43,907 nucleotides of DNA. Source: Gammaproteobacteria bacterium. GTDB taxonomy: Bacteria > Pseudomonadota > Gammaproteobacteria > Chromatiales > Chromatiaceae. How positions within the stretch are numbered: position 1 is the stretch's first letter; every line of letters begins with the position of its first letter. Positions 1-7,824 of the stretch are shown piece by piece. Location of the stretch: positions 1-43,907 of the forward strand of contig JAGVUH010000240.1 of the NCBI GenBank assembly GCA_019136395.1, in the 5' to 3' direction. The translations under genes were made by a program, and so were the position numbers. The notes under the pieces are model-generated. The model made no database searches. It saw nothing but the letters and a program-made list of their open reading frames with translations, and was not told the DNA's origin.

Positions 1-117
1 TATCGCCTCATGAGTGGTGCAACGAGGTTCTCATGACCATTAGCGCCGGAGACATCCTCAGCCTAGCCTTTCATGCCGAGTGCGCGGACCAGCGGCGTAC
101 ACCTGAGCCCTCACCCG

Positions 118-1039
118 TTAGCGCCCCATCACCCAGGCGGCCCACAGGGGCAGGGTGACCATGGAGGCGAGGGTGCTGACGGAGATCAGCCAGGCGACGC
201 TGCGGCCATCGCCCCCCATGCGCACCGCCAAGATGTAGGCCGAGGAGGCGGTGGGCAGGGCGGCGAAGAGGACGACGACCTGGTAGTTCAGGCCACTCAA
301 GCCCAGCCAGGCGCCAACCGCCAGGGCCAGGACGGGCAGGGCGAGCAACTTCACCGCCAGAAACCAGAACGCCATTCCCTGGACACCAGGGACATGGTGC
401 AGCCGCAGGGCGGCGCCGACGGCGATCAGCCCCAGGGCGATGGAGGCATCGGCGAGCCGCCCCAACAGGGCCAGGAGCGGGGCCGGCGGTTCCAGCCCGC
501 TCAGATTGAGCAGGAAGCCGGTCAGGGTCGCCAGGATCAGGGGGTTGCGGATCAGTTCCCGCCCCAGTCCGGATCAGTTCCCGCCCCAGTCCGACCTGGC
601 CATGACGCGCCAGCATCCATACCGAGGCCAGATTGGCCAGGGGGACGGCCGCGCCCACGATCAGGCCCATGGTCGCGATCCCGGCATCGCCGAATAGCAG
701 CCCGGCCGCCGCCAGGCCGATATAGGAGTTAAAGCGATAGCCGCACTGGAAGACCGAGGCGAAGGTCAGGGCCGGCACCCGGCTCAGGAGCCGCGGCACC
801 AGGCCCAGGGCCATGCCGCCGATCATGGCCAGATAGGCGGTGGCAAGCAGGGGCAGGGCGGCGGCCAGATCCAGGCGGGTGCGCAGCAGGGCGTTGATCA
901 GCAGGGCGGGAAAGAGGACAAAATAGACTAGCTTCTCCAGCCCCAGCCAGAAATGCTCGCCCAGGGCCATCCAACGGCGGATGGCAGCCCCGAGCAGGAT
1001 GAGGGCGAAGTCCGGCAGGAGGAGCAGCGCCGTGTTCAT
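118..1039 (-). pseudogene. AEC (auxin efflux carrier) family permease, frameshifted by a 22-bp duplication
   Basis: The reading frame from the ATG at 1039 (MNTALLLLPDF) gives the N-terminal membrane half of an AEC-family transporter, up to about 590. The C-terminal half (MGRLADASIALGLIA... to ...AAWVMGR) continues in another frame to the stop at 118. Both halves are rich in hydrophobic helices, as expected for a roughly 10-helix inner-membrane carrier of organic acids or similar metabolites. The break coincides exactly with a 22-bp direct duplication at 549-592. Removing one copy leaves 900 bp, that is a 299-residue protein, which is a normal AEC length. The gene is therefore an otherwise intact permease with one frameshifting duplication. 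The substrate cannot be told from sequence. The longer reading frame upstream of 1039 is not conserved-looking and was not used. Confidence 0.85.
549..592. repeat. Perfect 22-bp tandem duplication inside the AEC permease gene
   Basis: Positions 549-570 and 571-592 are identical, head to tail, both reading GGATCAGTTCCCG... to ...CAGTCC. Because 22 is not a multiple of three, the duplication shifts the reading frame. It could be a recent replication slippage, a reversible phase-variation event, or two contigs joined without merging a 22-bp overlap. Confidence 0.95.
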
Positions 1040-1077
1040 GGGCCGGTGGGAGGGGGGTTGGGGAGAGGGGGTTGGGA

Positions 1078-1896
1078 TTACCAATACTTTTCCAGATGCA
1101 GGGTCCCCGGCTCCTTCCCGGACCCGACCTCGTAACCCCTGAGTTCCAGGAGCCCCTGGACGGCGGTCAGCATGTCGGGATTGCCGCACAGAAAGACCTC
1201 GGCCTGCTCCGGGTCCAGGGCCAGGCCGGACTCCCGTTCCACCACCCCTTCCGCAAGGAGGGTCTGGATACGACCGGTGTAGCCGGCGAAATGGGGGTCC
1301 TGGTCGGCGCGGGTGATGCTGGGGATGTAGGTGAAGTGGGGACAGGCCCGGGCCAGGCTCTCCAGCTCGGTGCGGTAGCCCAGATCCCAGCCATAGCGGG
1401 CGCCATGCAGGACGACGAAGCGCCGTTCCCGGTCGCGCAGGGCCAGGGTGCGGAGCATGGAGACATAGGGCGCCAGGCCGGTGCCGGTGGCAACGAGGAT
1501 CACCGCCTTGCCCGGCGGCACCCGGTCGAGGGTGAAGACCCCGCTGGCCTTGGGCCCGAGGAACAGGGGGTCGCCCTCGCGCAGGGCGAAGAGCCGGGGG
1601 GTCAACTCGCCGCTGCTCACCAGGGTGATGATGAACTCGGCGTAGCGACGCTCGATGCTGGCCGAACTGATGCTGTAGGCGCGGCGGATGAGCTTGTCCG
1701 CGGTGGGAGGCGTCTCTTCCGGCGCCGCCTCGTCCACCCGGGGCGCGTCGCCGAGCAAACCCAGCACGGCGAACTGGCCCGGCTTGAAGTCGAACAGGGC
1801 GCCATCCGGCTGGACACGCAGGATCAAAAGCTGCGGGTTGATCTCCTCCCGGCCGAGGATCCGGGCGTTATAGGCAGGTGGTGACTTCTGGTTCAT
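1078..1896 (-). CDS. fpr: Ferredoxin/flavodoxin--NADP+ reductase
   Basis: This 272-residue protein has the layout of the bacterial Fpr family. The FAD domain comes first, with the RRAYSIS motif (RxYS type) near residue 90. The NADP domain follows, with GTGLAPYVS near residue 135 and CGNPDM near residue 240. The C-terminus ends HLEKYW, where an aromatic residue stacks on the flavin in this family. The enzyme moves electrons between NADPH and ferredoxin or flavodoxin in the cytoplasm, which supports Fe-S assembly, radical enzymes or oxidative-stress defence. Length and motifs are complete. No strong Shine-Dalgarno sequence is visible before the ATG at 1896, but no better start exists. It lies just upstream of the broken permease, 38 bp apart, and may be co-transcribed with it. 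Confidence 0.93.
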   Translation of the reverse strand: MNQKSPPAYNARILGREEINPQLLILRVQPDGALFDFKPGQFAVLGLLGDAPRVDEAAPEETPPTADKLIRRAYSISSASIERRYAEFIITLVSSGELTPRLFALREGDPLFLGPKASGVFTLDRVPPGKAVILVATGTGLAPYVSMLRTLALRDRERRFVVLHGARYGWDLGYRTELESLARACPHFTYIPSITRADQDPHFAGYTGRIQTLLAEGVVERESGLALDPEQAEVFLCGNPDMLTAVQGLLELRGYEVGSGKEPGTLHLEKYW

Positions 1897-2066
1897 GAAA
1901 ACGCGATGAAGGTGGGCGGCGGAACCGGTGCGGCTCAGCCAATGGGGCGCGATTGTATACCGGCGGCCTGGCGGTTTTGGTCGGGTGGGAGCTCAGGCGG
2001 CGATGCGGAAACGCCACCTCAGGGGCTGAAATTCCATCCCAGGATCTAAAACTGGGTCTCAAGCCA

Positions 2067-2348
2067 TCAAGCCGCGGATGCCATCGGCAGGCGATGGACC
2101 AAGTCATTACGGTAGAGATCAATCATGGGGAAACAGAGTTCGTAATCCCCCCAGACCAACTCGCCATATTCAACGTGAAAATCCGCAAATTGGGCTGGGT
2201 CCAACCAGCGCCGAATATCCGGATGGACGGCTGTCGTCAGGAAGGGGCGAAAGTCAACCGTCTGCTCTGTACCGTCATCGAACTTGATACTTATTCTGTA
2301 GTCGCCCACCAGGGAAGCGGCCAGGATATTGATGATCTTTTCTGTCAT
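2067..2348 (-). CDS. DUF2442 domain protein, partner of the DUF4160 gene
   Basis: This is a 93-residue protein starting MTEKIINILAAS. The family resemblance is to DUF2442: a short beta-rich protein with the pattern Y-x-I-x-I-x-F-x-D-G-T-E near residue 20 and a WLDP/FAD..VEYGEL..GDYEL section. The start at 2348 is chosen because its ATG overlaps the stop of the upstream DUF4160 gene (ATGA, 4 bp), a coupling normal for such pairs; the frame stays open further upstream without a reason to prefer it. DUF4160 and DUF2442 genes are often adjacent and have been suggested to behave like a toxin-antitoxin module. The biochemical function is not known to me. Confidence 0.8.
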   Translation of the reverse strand: MTEKIINILAASLVGDYRISIKFDDGTEQTVDFRPFLTTAVHPDIRRWLDPAQFADFHVEYGELVWGDYELCFPMIDLYRNDLVHRLPMASAA

Positions 2349-2650
2349 TTCAGTCTCTTGGTGATGCGTTCTGGCTTTATTGACTTGTTCAGTATGAAGA
2401 AATCGATCCACTTGGCGACAATGTCATCAGCGCGAGCGGAAACGACTTCGTGAAAATGGTTTAGCTCATCTTGGTCCAAGGATGGACGCCCCGCAACGGC
2501 GCGGTATCGAATCTCACTGACAAGGCCATCAATGACAATCAATTCCGCGCGCGCCTCCCGTCCCTGACATTTGCCATGGACATGGATGGGTTCATGCTCA
2601 TTGGCATAAAACAGCACGATCAGACCGAAATATTCGTAAAGCTTGGGCAC
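2345..2650 (-). CDS. DUF4160 domain protein
   Basis: The protein matches the DUF4160 pattern closely: PKLYEYFGLIVLFYANEHEP at the N-terminus, then IHVHGK, and a C-terminal half with DELNHFHEVV. The GTG at 2650 is preferred as start: it puts PKLYEYF at the very N-terminus as in relatives, and an AGGGAAGGAA ribosome-binding stretch lies at a proper distance upstream. This gives 101 residues. An open extension to 2701 is not supported. The stop overlaps the DUF2442 start, so the two genes are translationally coupled. A toxin-antitoxin-like role is inferred from the pairing only. Confidence 0.8.
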   Translation of the reverse strand: MPKLYEYFGLIVLFYANEHEPIHVHGKCQGREARAELIVIDGLVSEIRYRAVAGRPSLDQDELNHFHEVVSARADDIVAKWIDFFILNKSIKPERITKRLK

Positions 2651-2701
2651 CACTGGTTCCTTCCCTAAGAGATGAGTGGCAAGAGCATCGCTAGCTATCA
2701 A

Positions 2702-3007
2702 TGTCAGACCCCATTCGTTGGGGTCAGGTAAACGACCAAGCTCCTCGACGAAGCCGTGCCCTGTTCCGAAGCTGAGGGACGCCGAAGGGGCCCCCAGTCA
2801 ATTTCAGGGCCAAGAGGGCTGGGAAGAAGCCGGTTGAGCCATCTTTACCCTAACAGCCCCCACTGGCAAAACAGACCCTGAGGATCAGGTGGTAAGGGCA
2901 CAGCTCAAGGGTCCGAAGACTATCAGGAAGGCGCGGGGAGATGAACAGAGATCCCTGGCGAGTCTCCGGCTAGACTTAGCAACTATGAACTTCCTCCAGG
3001 AACCTGC
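2702..3007. other. Intergenic region between the DUF4160/DUF2442 pair and tcdA
   Basis: About 300 bp between divergent genes. No coding region is convincing on either strand. An AGGA ribosome-binding site lies just upstream of tcdA (CAGGAACCTGC then ATG). An 11-bp match in reverse to the dispersed repeat near 37040 (TCAATTTCAGG) occurs around 2798-2810 but is too short to call a copy. Confidence 0.5.
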
Positions 3008-3970
3008 ATGAATTCCAGCCGCCCGATGGATGCTGACCGCCGCTTCGGCGGTATCGCCGCCCTCTACGGCCGCGCGGGGCTGGAGCGTCTGCGCCGGGCG
3101 CGGGTGGCCGTCATCGGTGTCGGCGGCGTCGGCTCCTGGGTGGTGGAGGCCCTGGCCCGTAGCGGCCTGGGGCATCTGACCCTGGTGGACCTGGACCATG
3201 TGGCCGAGTCCAACATCAACCGCCAGCTCGTCGCCCTGTCGACGACCCTTGGCATGGCCAAGGTTCAGGTCCTGGCGGAACGGATCGCGGCGATCAACCC
3301 CGACTGCGCCCTGGACCTGGTGGATGACTTCTTCACCGCCGAGAACGCCGACGCCCTCCTCGACCGGGGCTTTGATGCCGTCATCGACTGCATCGACAAC
3401 TACCGGGAGAAGGCCCTGCTGATCGCCGGCTGCCGGCGGCGCAAGATCCTGATCGTCACCGTGGGGGGGGCCGGGGGCAAGGTGGACCCCACCAAGTTTG
3501 GCGTCGCCGACCTGAGCCGGGCGGAAAAGGACCGACTCCTGGCCCGTACGCGCAAGGAACTGCGCCAGCGCTTCGGCTTCCCCCGGGATGCCGGCCGCCG
3601 CTTCGGTGTCCCGGCGGTCTATTCGACCGAGGACAGCATCCTGGCCGCCCCAGGGGCGGATCATTGCTCGCTCGCGGGCCACCCTTCCCACCTCAACTGT
3701 GGCGGACTGGGCTCCGCGACCCATGTCACCGCCACGGCGGGCCTGTTCGCCGTCGGGGTGGTGCTGAAACGCCTGGCCTGGCCAGAGGGACCGCCCCCGC
3801 GCGCCGCCGCGCCCCGCCCAGCCGCACCCCTACCCGCCACCCTGGGACGATTGGCCCCGGGAATTCCCACGCCGGACGCACCTCCCCCCCCAGGGGCGGC
3901 GAGCGGTGTCCAGTTCCCGCTAGCACCCCCGTTGGCCCGCGACCAATACCCTGACGCGGAGACCCCATGA
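3008..3970 (+). CDS. tcdA: tRNA threonylcarbamoyladenosine dehydratase with a proline-rich C-terminal tail
   Basis: This 320-residue protein is an E1-like (ThiF/MoeB fold) enzyme. The nucleotide-binding motif VIGVGGVGSWVVEALARSG is near residue 35. It is followed by LVDLDHVAESNINRQ, DAVIDCIDNYREKA near residue 125 and a PTKFGVADL segment, all typical of TcdA (CsdL). The enzyme uses ATP to cyclise t6A37 of ANN-decoding tRNAs to ct6A. The family is usually about 270 residues. Here the conserved part ends near LKRLAWP (residue 260) and some 60 residues rich in Pro and Ala follow, which are not expected in the family. The stop overlaps the ATG of the histidine kinase by 4 bp (ATGA), so an unrelated housekeeping gene and a signalling operon are translationally coupled. 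Confidence 0.93.
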   Translation: MNSSRPMDADRRFGGIAALYGRAGLERLRRARVAVIGVGGVGSWVVEALARSGLGHLTLVDLDHVAESNINRQLVALSTTLGMAKVQVLAERIAAINPDCALDLVDDFFTAENADALLDRGFDAVIDCIDNYREKALLIAGCRRRKILIVTVGGAGGKVDPTKFGVADLSRAEKDRLLARTRKELRQRFGFPRDAGRRFGVPAVYSTEDSILAAPGADHCSLAGHPSHLNCGGLGSATHVTATAGLFAVGVVLKRLAWPEGPPPRAAAPRPAAPLPATLGRLAPGIPTPDAPPPPGAASGVQFPLAPPLARDQYPDAETP

Positions 3971-6900
3971 ACGTCGAGCTGGTCTCCTATCTCACCTACG
4001 GTGCCTTTGGCCTCCTGGCCCTTGGCCTGTTGCTGTTCCTGCTGGCGACCTGGAACATCCTCTTGCGGCGGCAGATCCAGACGCGGACCCAGGAGCTGCG
4101 CCAGGCCCTGGCGGTAGAGGGCGACCGACGCTTCCGCGACCTCTTCGCCGCCGCCCCGGTGGCCCTGGCCTACCTGCGCGGCAACCAGATCGAGACCGTC
4201 AACGAGCGTTTCCTGGAGCTGTTCGGCTACGCCCATGAGGAGATCCCAACCGTCGAGGACTGGTGGCCCCGGGCCTATCCCGACCCGGACTACCGGCGCT
4301 GGGTGATGGACACCTGGGACGCGGCCATCGCCCGCGCCCAGGCGACCAACGGTGACGTGGAGGCCCACGAATACCGGGTCACCTGCGCCGACGGTCAAAT
4401 ACGCTCCCTGCTCATCGGCGGGCGCCTGCGCCCCGACGGCTTCCTGGTCACCTTCGTCGACCTGACCGAGGACCGCCGCCTTCAGACCGAACTGCGTCGC
4501 AGCGAGGAACGCCTGGCCCTGGCCGTGGAGGCCTCCCGGGACGGGCTCTGGGACTGGAACGTCACCACCGGCGAGACCTATTGCAGCCCGGCCTACTTCA
4601 CCATGCTCGGCTTTGCCCCGGAGGACTTCGCCAACGCCTCCGCCGCCGCCTACTGGGTCGACCTCCTGCATCCCGAGGACCGCGACCGGACCCTGGAACA
4701 GGCCCAGCGCCTGCTCGCCGACCCCGGGCATTACGAGCTGGAGTTCCGCATGCGGACCAAGGCCGGGGGTTACAAATGGATACTGAGCCGCGGCAAGGTC
4801 GTCGCCCGCGATGGGGACGGTCGGCCCGCGCGGGCGGTGGGCACCCACACCGACCTCACCGCCCGCAAGGAGCTGGAACTGGCCCTGCGCGCCGCCAACG
4901 CCCAACAGGAGGCCATCCTCGACACGGCCTCCTCGGGCATCGCCCTGATCAAGGAGCGGGTCCTGCGGCACTGCAACCGGCGCATGCACGAGATGTTCGG
5001 CTGGCCCCCGGGGGAGATGGTGGGCCAGCCCACCGCCATCTGGTACCCCGACGCGGAGGCCAATCGCGTCGGCGGCGAACCCTATGCCGCCATCTGGCGC
5101 GGCGCGGCCCACCGCCGGGAACAGGAACTGATGCGCCGCGATGGCAGCCGCTTCTGGGCGCGCCTCACCGGCAAGGCGATCGACATCCAGGACCGGGAAC
5201 AGGGCACCGTCTGGATCATCGACGACATCACCGCCGAACGCGCCGCCGTGGAGGAGATGCGCCGGGCGCGGGACCTGGCCGAGGAGGCCTCGCGCCTCAA
5301 GTCCGAGTTCGTCGCCAACATGAGCCACGAGATCCGCACGCCGATGAACGCCATCCTCGGCATGCTTTACCTGGCGCTCAAGGCGGAGCTGCCCCCCGCC
5401 GTCCGCACCCAGATCATCAAGGCCCAGGGCGCGGCCCACGCCCTGCTGGGGATCATCAACGACATCCTCGACTTCTCCAAGGTGGAGGCCGGCAAGATCG
5501 AGCTCGAGGAGATCGAGTTTGGCCTCGAAGGGGTCATCGAGCACCTGAGCGACGCCATCGCTCCCCAGGCCGAGCAGAAGGGCCTGGAATTTCTGGTGCG
5601 GTATGACGCCTCCCTCCCCCGCGTCCTGGTGGGAGATCCCCTGCGCCTGGGCCAGATCCTGCTCAACCTCTGTGGCAATGCCGTCAAGTTCACCGCGCGG
5701 GGGGAGATCGAGCTGGCCTTCCGCTGCCTGGAGACCAGCGAGACCCGACTGCTGATGCAGGTCTGCGTGCGCGACACCGGCATTGGTATGCCACCCGAGG
5801 TCCAGGAGCGTCTGTTCGAGAAGTTCAGCCAGGCCGACCAGTCCACCACCCGCCGTTTCGGCGGCACCGGCCTGGGGCTGGCCATCACCCGCAGCCTGGT
5901 CGCGCTCATGGGCGGGCGCATCTGGGTGGAGGCCTCGCAACCCGGCCTGGGTAGCACCCTGTGCTGCACCCTCAGCCTGAAGATCGCCCCCGAGGCCCAG
6001 GCCCGGCGGCGGGCGCTGGTGTCGGCGGCGGGCCAACTCCTCGCCGGCCTGCGGGTGCTGGTGGTGGATGACAACGAAGTCTCACGGGAGATCCTGACCG
6101 AGATGCTGGGGCGTATCCACGTGAGCGTCGGCACCGCCATCACCGGAGCGGCGGCCCTGGAGGCCCTGCGCAACGCCCCCGCGCCCTACGATCTGGTCCT
6201 GATGGACTGGCGCATGCCGGGCATGCACGGCGACGAGGCCATCCAGCGCGTCCATGCCGACCCGGCCATTCACCCCAAGCCCAAGGTGGTGATGGTGACG
6301 GCCTATGGCCGCGAGGATGTCATCCGCCTGGCCGAACAGGCCGGGGCGGACGGCTTTCTGATCAAGCCGGCCTCGCCCTCCCTGCTGCTGGATACCCTGG
6401 TCACGGTCCTGGGGCGGGGTCGCCTGGCGGCTGGCGCCCAACGCCCAGGTCCGCCCTTGGGCACGGGCACGGTCCCGTCCGTCGGCCCGGGAGCCCGTCA
6501 AGGAGCCACGGCGGCCTTCGCGCCAGTATCAGGCCAGGCGCCCGGTCAGGCGTCCGCTCGGACGCTCGATGAGGCACCTGGTCTGTTAACCGGTCAGATA
6601 CCTCGTCAGGCCCCCGGTCATGCTCTGGCCCCGGGTCATGGTCAGGCTCCCGGTCAGACGTCCGGCCTGATACCCGATCAGGCTCCCGGTCAGGGACCGG
6701 GCCCGTCGGCGTCCCCGGCCGCGGCGCCCACGCTGATCGGGGCGCGCGTCCTGCTGGTGGAGGACAACGACATCAACCGTGAATTCGCCACCGAGTTGCT
6801 GCTCAGCGAGGGCCTGGCGGTGGAGGAGGCCATCAACGGCGCCGAGGCCGTGACCAAGGTCCAGACCGGGGACTACGACGCCGTGCTCATGGACATCCAG

Positions 6901-7113
6901 ATGCCGGTGATGGATGGCCTGGAGGCGACGCGCCAGATCCGCGCCCTGGCGGCGGCGCCGGGCGGCGAGCGCTTCGCCACCCTGCCCATCATCGCCATGA
7001 CCGCCCTGGCCATGGCCGGGGACGCGGAGAAGACCCGGACCGCCGGCATGAACGACCACGTCACCAAGCCGGTGAACCCGGAGCTGCTCATGGCCGCCCT
7101 GGCGCGCTGGTGA
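3967..7113 (+). CDS. Membrane-anchored hybrid sensor histidine kinase (TM-PAS x3-HisKA-HATPase-REC-REC)
   Basis: This is a 1048-residue hybrid kinase. One membrane helix lies at about residues 8-32 (GAFGLLALGLLLFLLATW). Three PAS/PAC sensor units follow (about 55-170, 180-305, 310-425). The HisKA H-box NMSHEIRTPMNAILGM has its phospho-acceptor at His454. The ATPase domain shows the N box NLCGNAVKF, DTGIGM and GGTGLGLAI. Two receiver domains end the protein: the first with Asp747 in VLMDWRMPG, the second with Asp976 in VLMDIQMPVMDG. Between the receivers lies a 70-80 residue Gly-Gln-Ala-Pro repeat linker. The protein likely relays phosphate to the Hpt and receiver proteins encoded directly downstream. 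The N-terminal membrane helix has no sizeable periplasmic domain, so the signal is probably cytoplasmic or redox, sensed by PAS. Confidence 0.93.
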   Translation: MNVELVSYLTYGAFGLLALGLLLFLLATWNILLRRQIQTRTQELRQALAVEGDRRFRDLFAAAPVALAYLRGNQIETVNERFLELFGYAHEEIPTVEDWWPRAYPDPDYRRWVMDTWDAAIARAQATNGDVEAHEYRVTCADGQIRSLLIGGRLRPDGFLVTFVDLTEDRRLQTELRRSEERLALAVEASRDGLWDWNVTTGETYCSPAYFTMLGFAPEDFANASAAAYWVDLLHPEDRDRTLEQAQRLLADPGHYELEFRMRTKAGGYKWILSRGKVVARDGDGRPARAVGTHTDLTARKELELALRAANAQQEAILDTASSGIALIKERVLRHCNRRMHEMFGWPPGEMVGQPTAIWYPDAEANRVGGEPYAAIWRGAAHRREQELMRRDGSRFWARLTGKAIDIQDREQGTVWIIDDITAERAAVEEMRRARDLAEEASRLKSEFVANMSHEIRTPMNAILGMLYLALKAELPPAVRTQIIKAQGAAHALLGIINDILDFSKVEAGKIELEEIEFGLEGVIEHLSDAIAPQAEQKGLEFLVRYDASLPRVLVGDPLRLGQILLNLCGNAVKFTARGEIELAFRCLETSETRLLMQVCVRDTGIGMPPEVQERLFEKFSQADQSTTRRFGGTGLGLAITRSLVALMGGRIWVEASQPGLGSTLCCTLSLKIAPEAQARRRALVSAAGQLLAGLRVLVVDDNEVSREILTEMLGRIHVSVGTAITGAAALEALRNAPAPYDLVLMDWRMPGMHGDEAIQRVHADPAIHPKPKVVMVTAYGREDVIRLAEQAGADGFLIKPASPSLLLDTLVTVLGRGRLAAGAQRPGPPLGTGTVPSVGPGARQGATAAFAPVSGQAPGQASARTLDEAPGLLTGQIPRQAPGHALAPGHGQAPGQTSGLIPDQAPGQGPGPSASPAAAPTLIGARVLLVEDNDINREFATELLLSEGLAVEEAINGAEAVTKVQTGDYDAVLMDIQMPVMDGLEATRQIRALAAAPGGERFATLPIIAMTALAMAGDAEKTRTAGMNDHVTKPVNPELLMAALARW
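6531..6701. repeat. Degenerate in-frame repeats encoding a Gly-Gln-Ala-Pro linker
   Basis: Variants of the core GGTCAGGCNCCCGGTCAG recur many times between the two receiver domains of the kinase and encode strings like GQAPGQ, RQAPGH and DQAPGQGPG. The repeats are imperfect and irregularly spaced, like a decayed minisatellite, but always keep the reading frame. Confidence 0.8.
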
Positions 7114-7824
7114 CCGGAATGGATACTGCTGCCGTCGACCATGGGCCCGCGCCTGGCTCCCTGGCCCGCCGCCAACCGTCAGTGGCGTCAGCACCAAACG
7201 ATGGGGAATCAGTCGCCGCCGCAAACGACGTGGCACTCGTGGATTTGCTGGCCGCCCTCCCCAGCCTCGACACTCGCGCCGGCATCCGGCGCATCGGCGG
7301 CAAGGTGGCGGCCTACCGCCGCCAGTTGCAGCGCTTTCGCGCCCATTATCCCGACGCGGTGGACGAGCTGGAGCGGCGGCTGGCGGCCGAGGGGGTGGAG
7401 GCCGCCGAGGCCTATTGCCATGCCCTCAAGGGCGTCGCCGGCAACCTGGGCGCCCAGGGAGGCCGCCGCCCTGAAGGCCCTGCGGGGGCGGTTGGGGGAG
7501 GTCATGACGGACATCGACCGCCTGGCCGCCCGGGAGACGGCGGGGGCGGTCAGTGAAGCGGCCCGCGCCGCTGGCCCGCCCCCCCTGTCGCCCGAGCGGG
7601 TCCAGGAACTCCTGGCGGCGCTGGATCAGGCCCTGCACATGGACCTGGGGGCCGCCGAGCCCCTGCTCGAAACCCTCAAGATCGGGGTGTGCGGCACGCC
7701 CCTGGAGCCGGCGATCGCCGCCCTGGCGGCCCAGGTGGACGTCTTCGATATTGACGCCGCCCGGCAGTCGCTGGCAGCCTTGTCCCCGCGGATGACCACC
7801 GCACCCACGGAATCCCAACCATGA
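7110..7824 (+). pseudogene. Hpt (histidine phosphotransfer) protein, frame broken near 7455
   Basis: The frame opening at 7110 (overlapping the kinase stop by 4 bp) encodes an Hpt domain with AYCHALKGVAGNLGA; the phospho-accepting His is residue 104. After about 7455 this frame turns into Gly/Arg-rich nonsense. A second frame takes over with EAAALKALRGRLGEVMTDIDRL and runs to the stop at 7822-7824. The second part fits the last helices of an Hpt domain and a C-terminal extension. Compared with other Hpt domains, some residues between the His helix and this helix seem to be missing, suggesting an out-of-frame internal deletion rather than a single lost base. If intact it would shuttle phosphate between the upstream hybrid kinase and the receiver protein downstream. 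Confidence 0.75.

Noticed and set aside
73..732. Long plus-strand frame across the permease region
   Set aside because: Pro/Gln/Gly-rich antisense shadow of the AEC gene with no domain.
1046..1077. G-rich stretch as a possible G-quadruplex or terminator
   Set aside because: It resembles a common scattered CCCTCTCCCC element and has no hairpin plus T-run; kept only as a comparison.
3661..6036. 791-codon minus-strand frame opposite tcdA and the kinase
   Set aside because: Its composition (Gly, Gln, Ala, Val repeats) is that of a GC-rich antisense shadow; the plus strand has clear domains.
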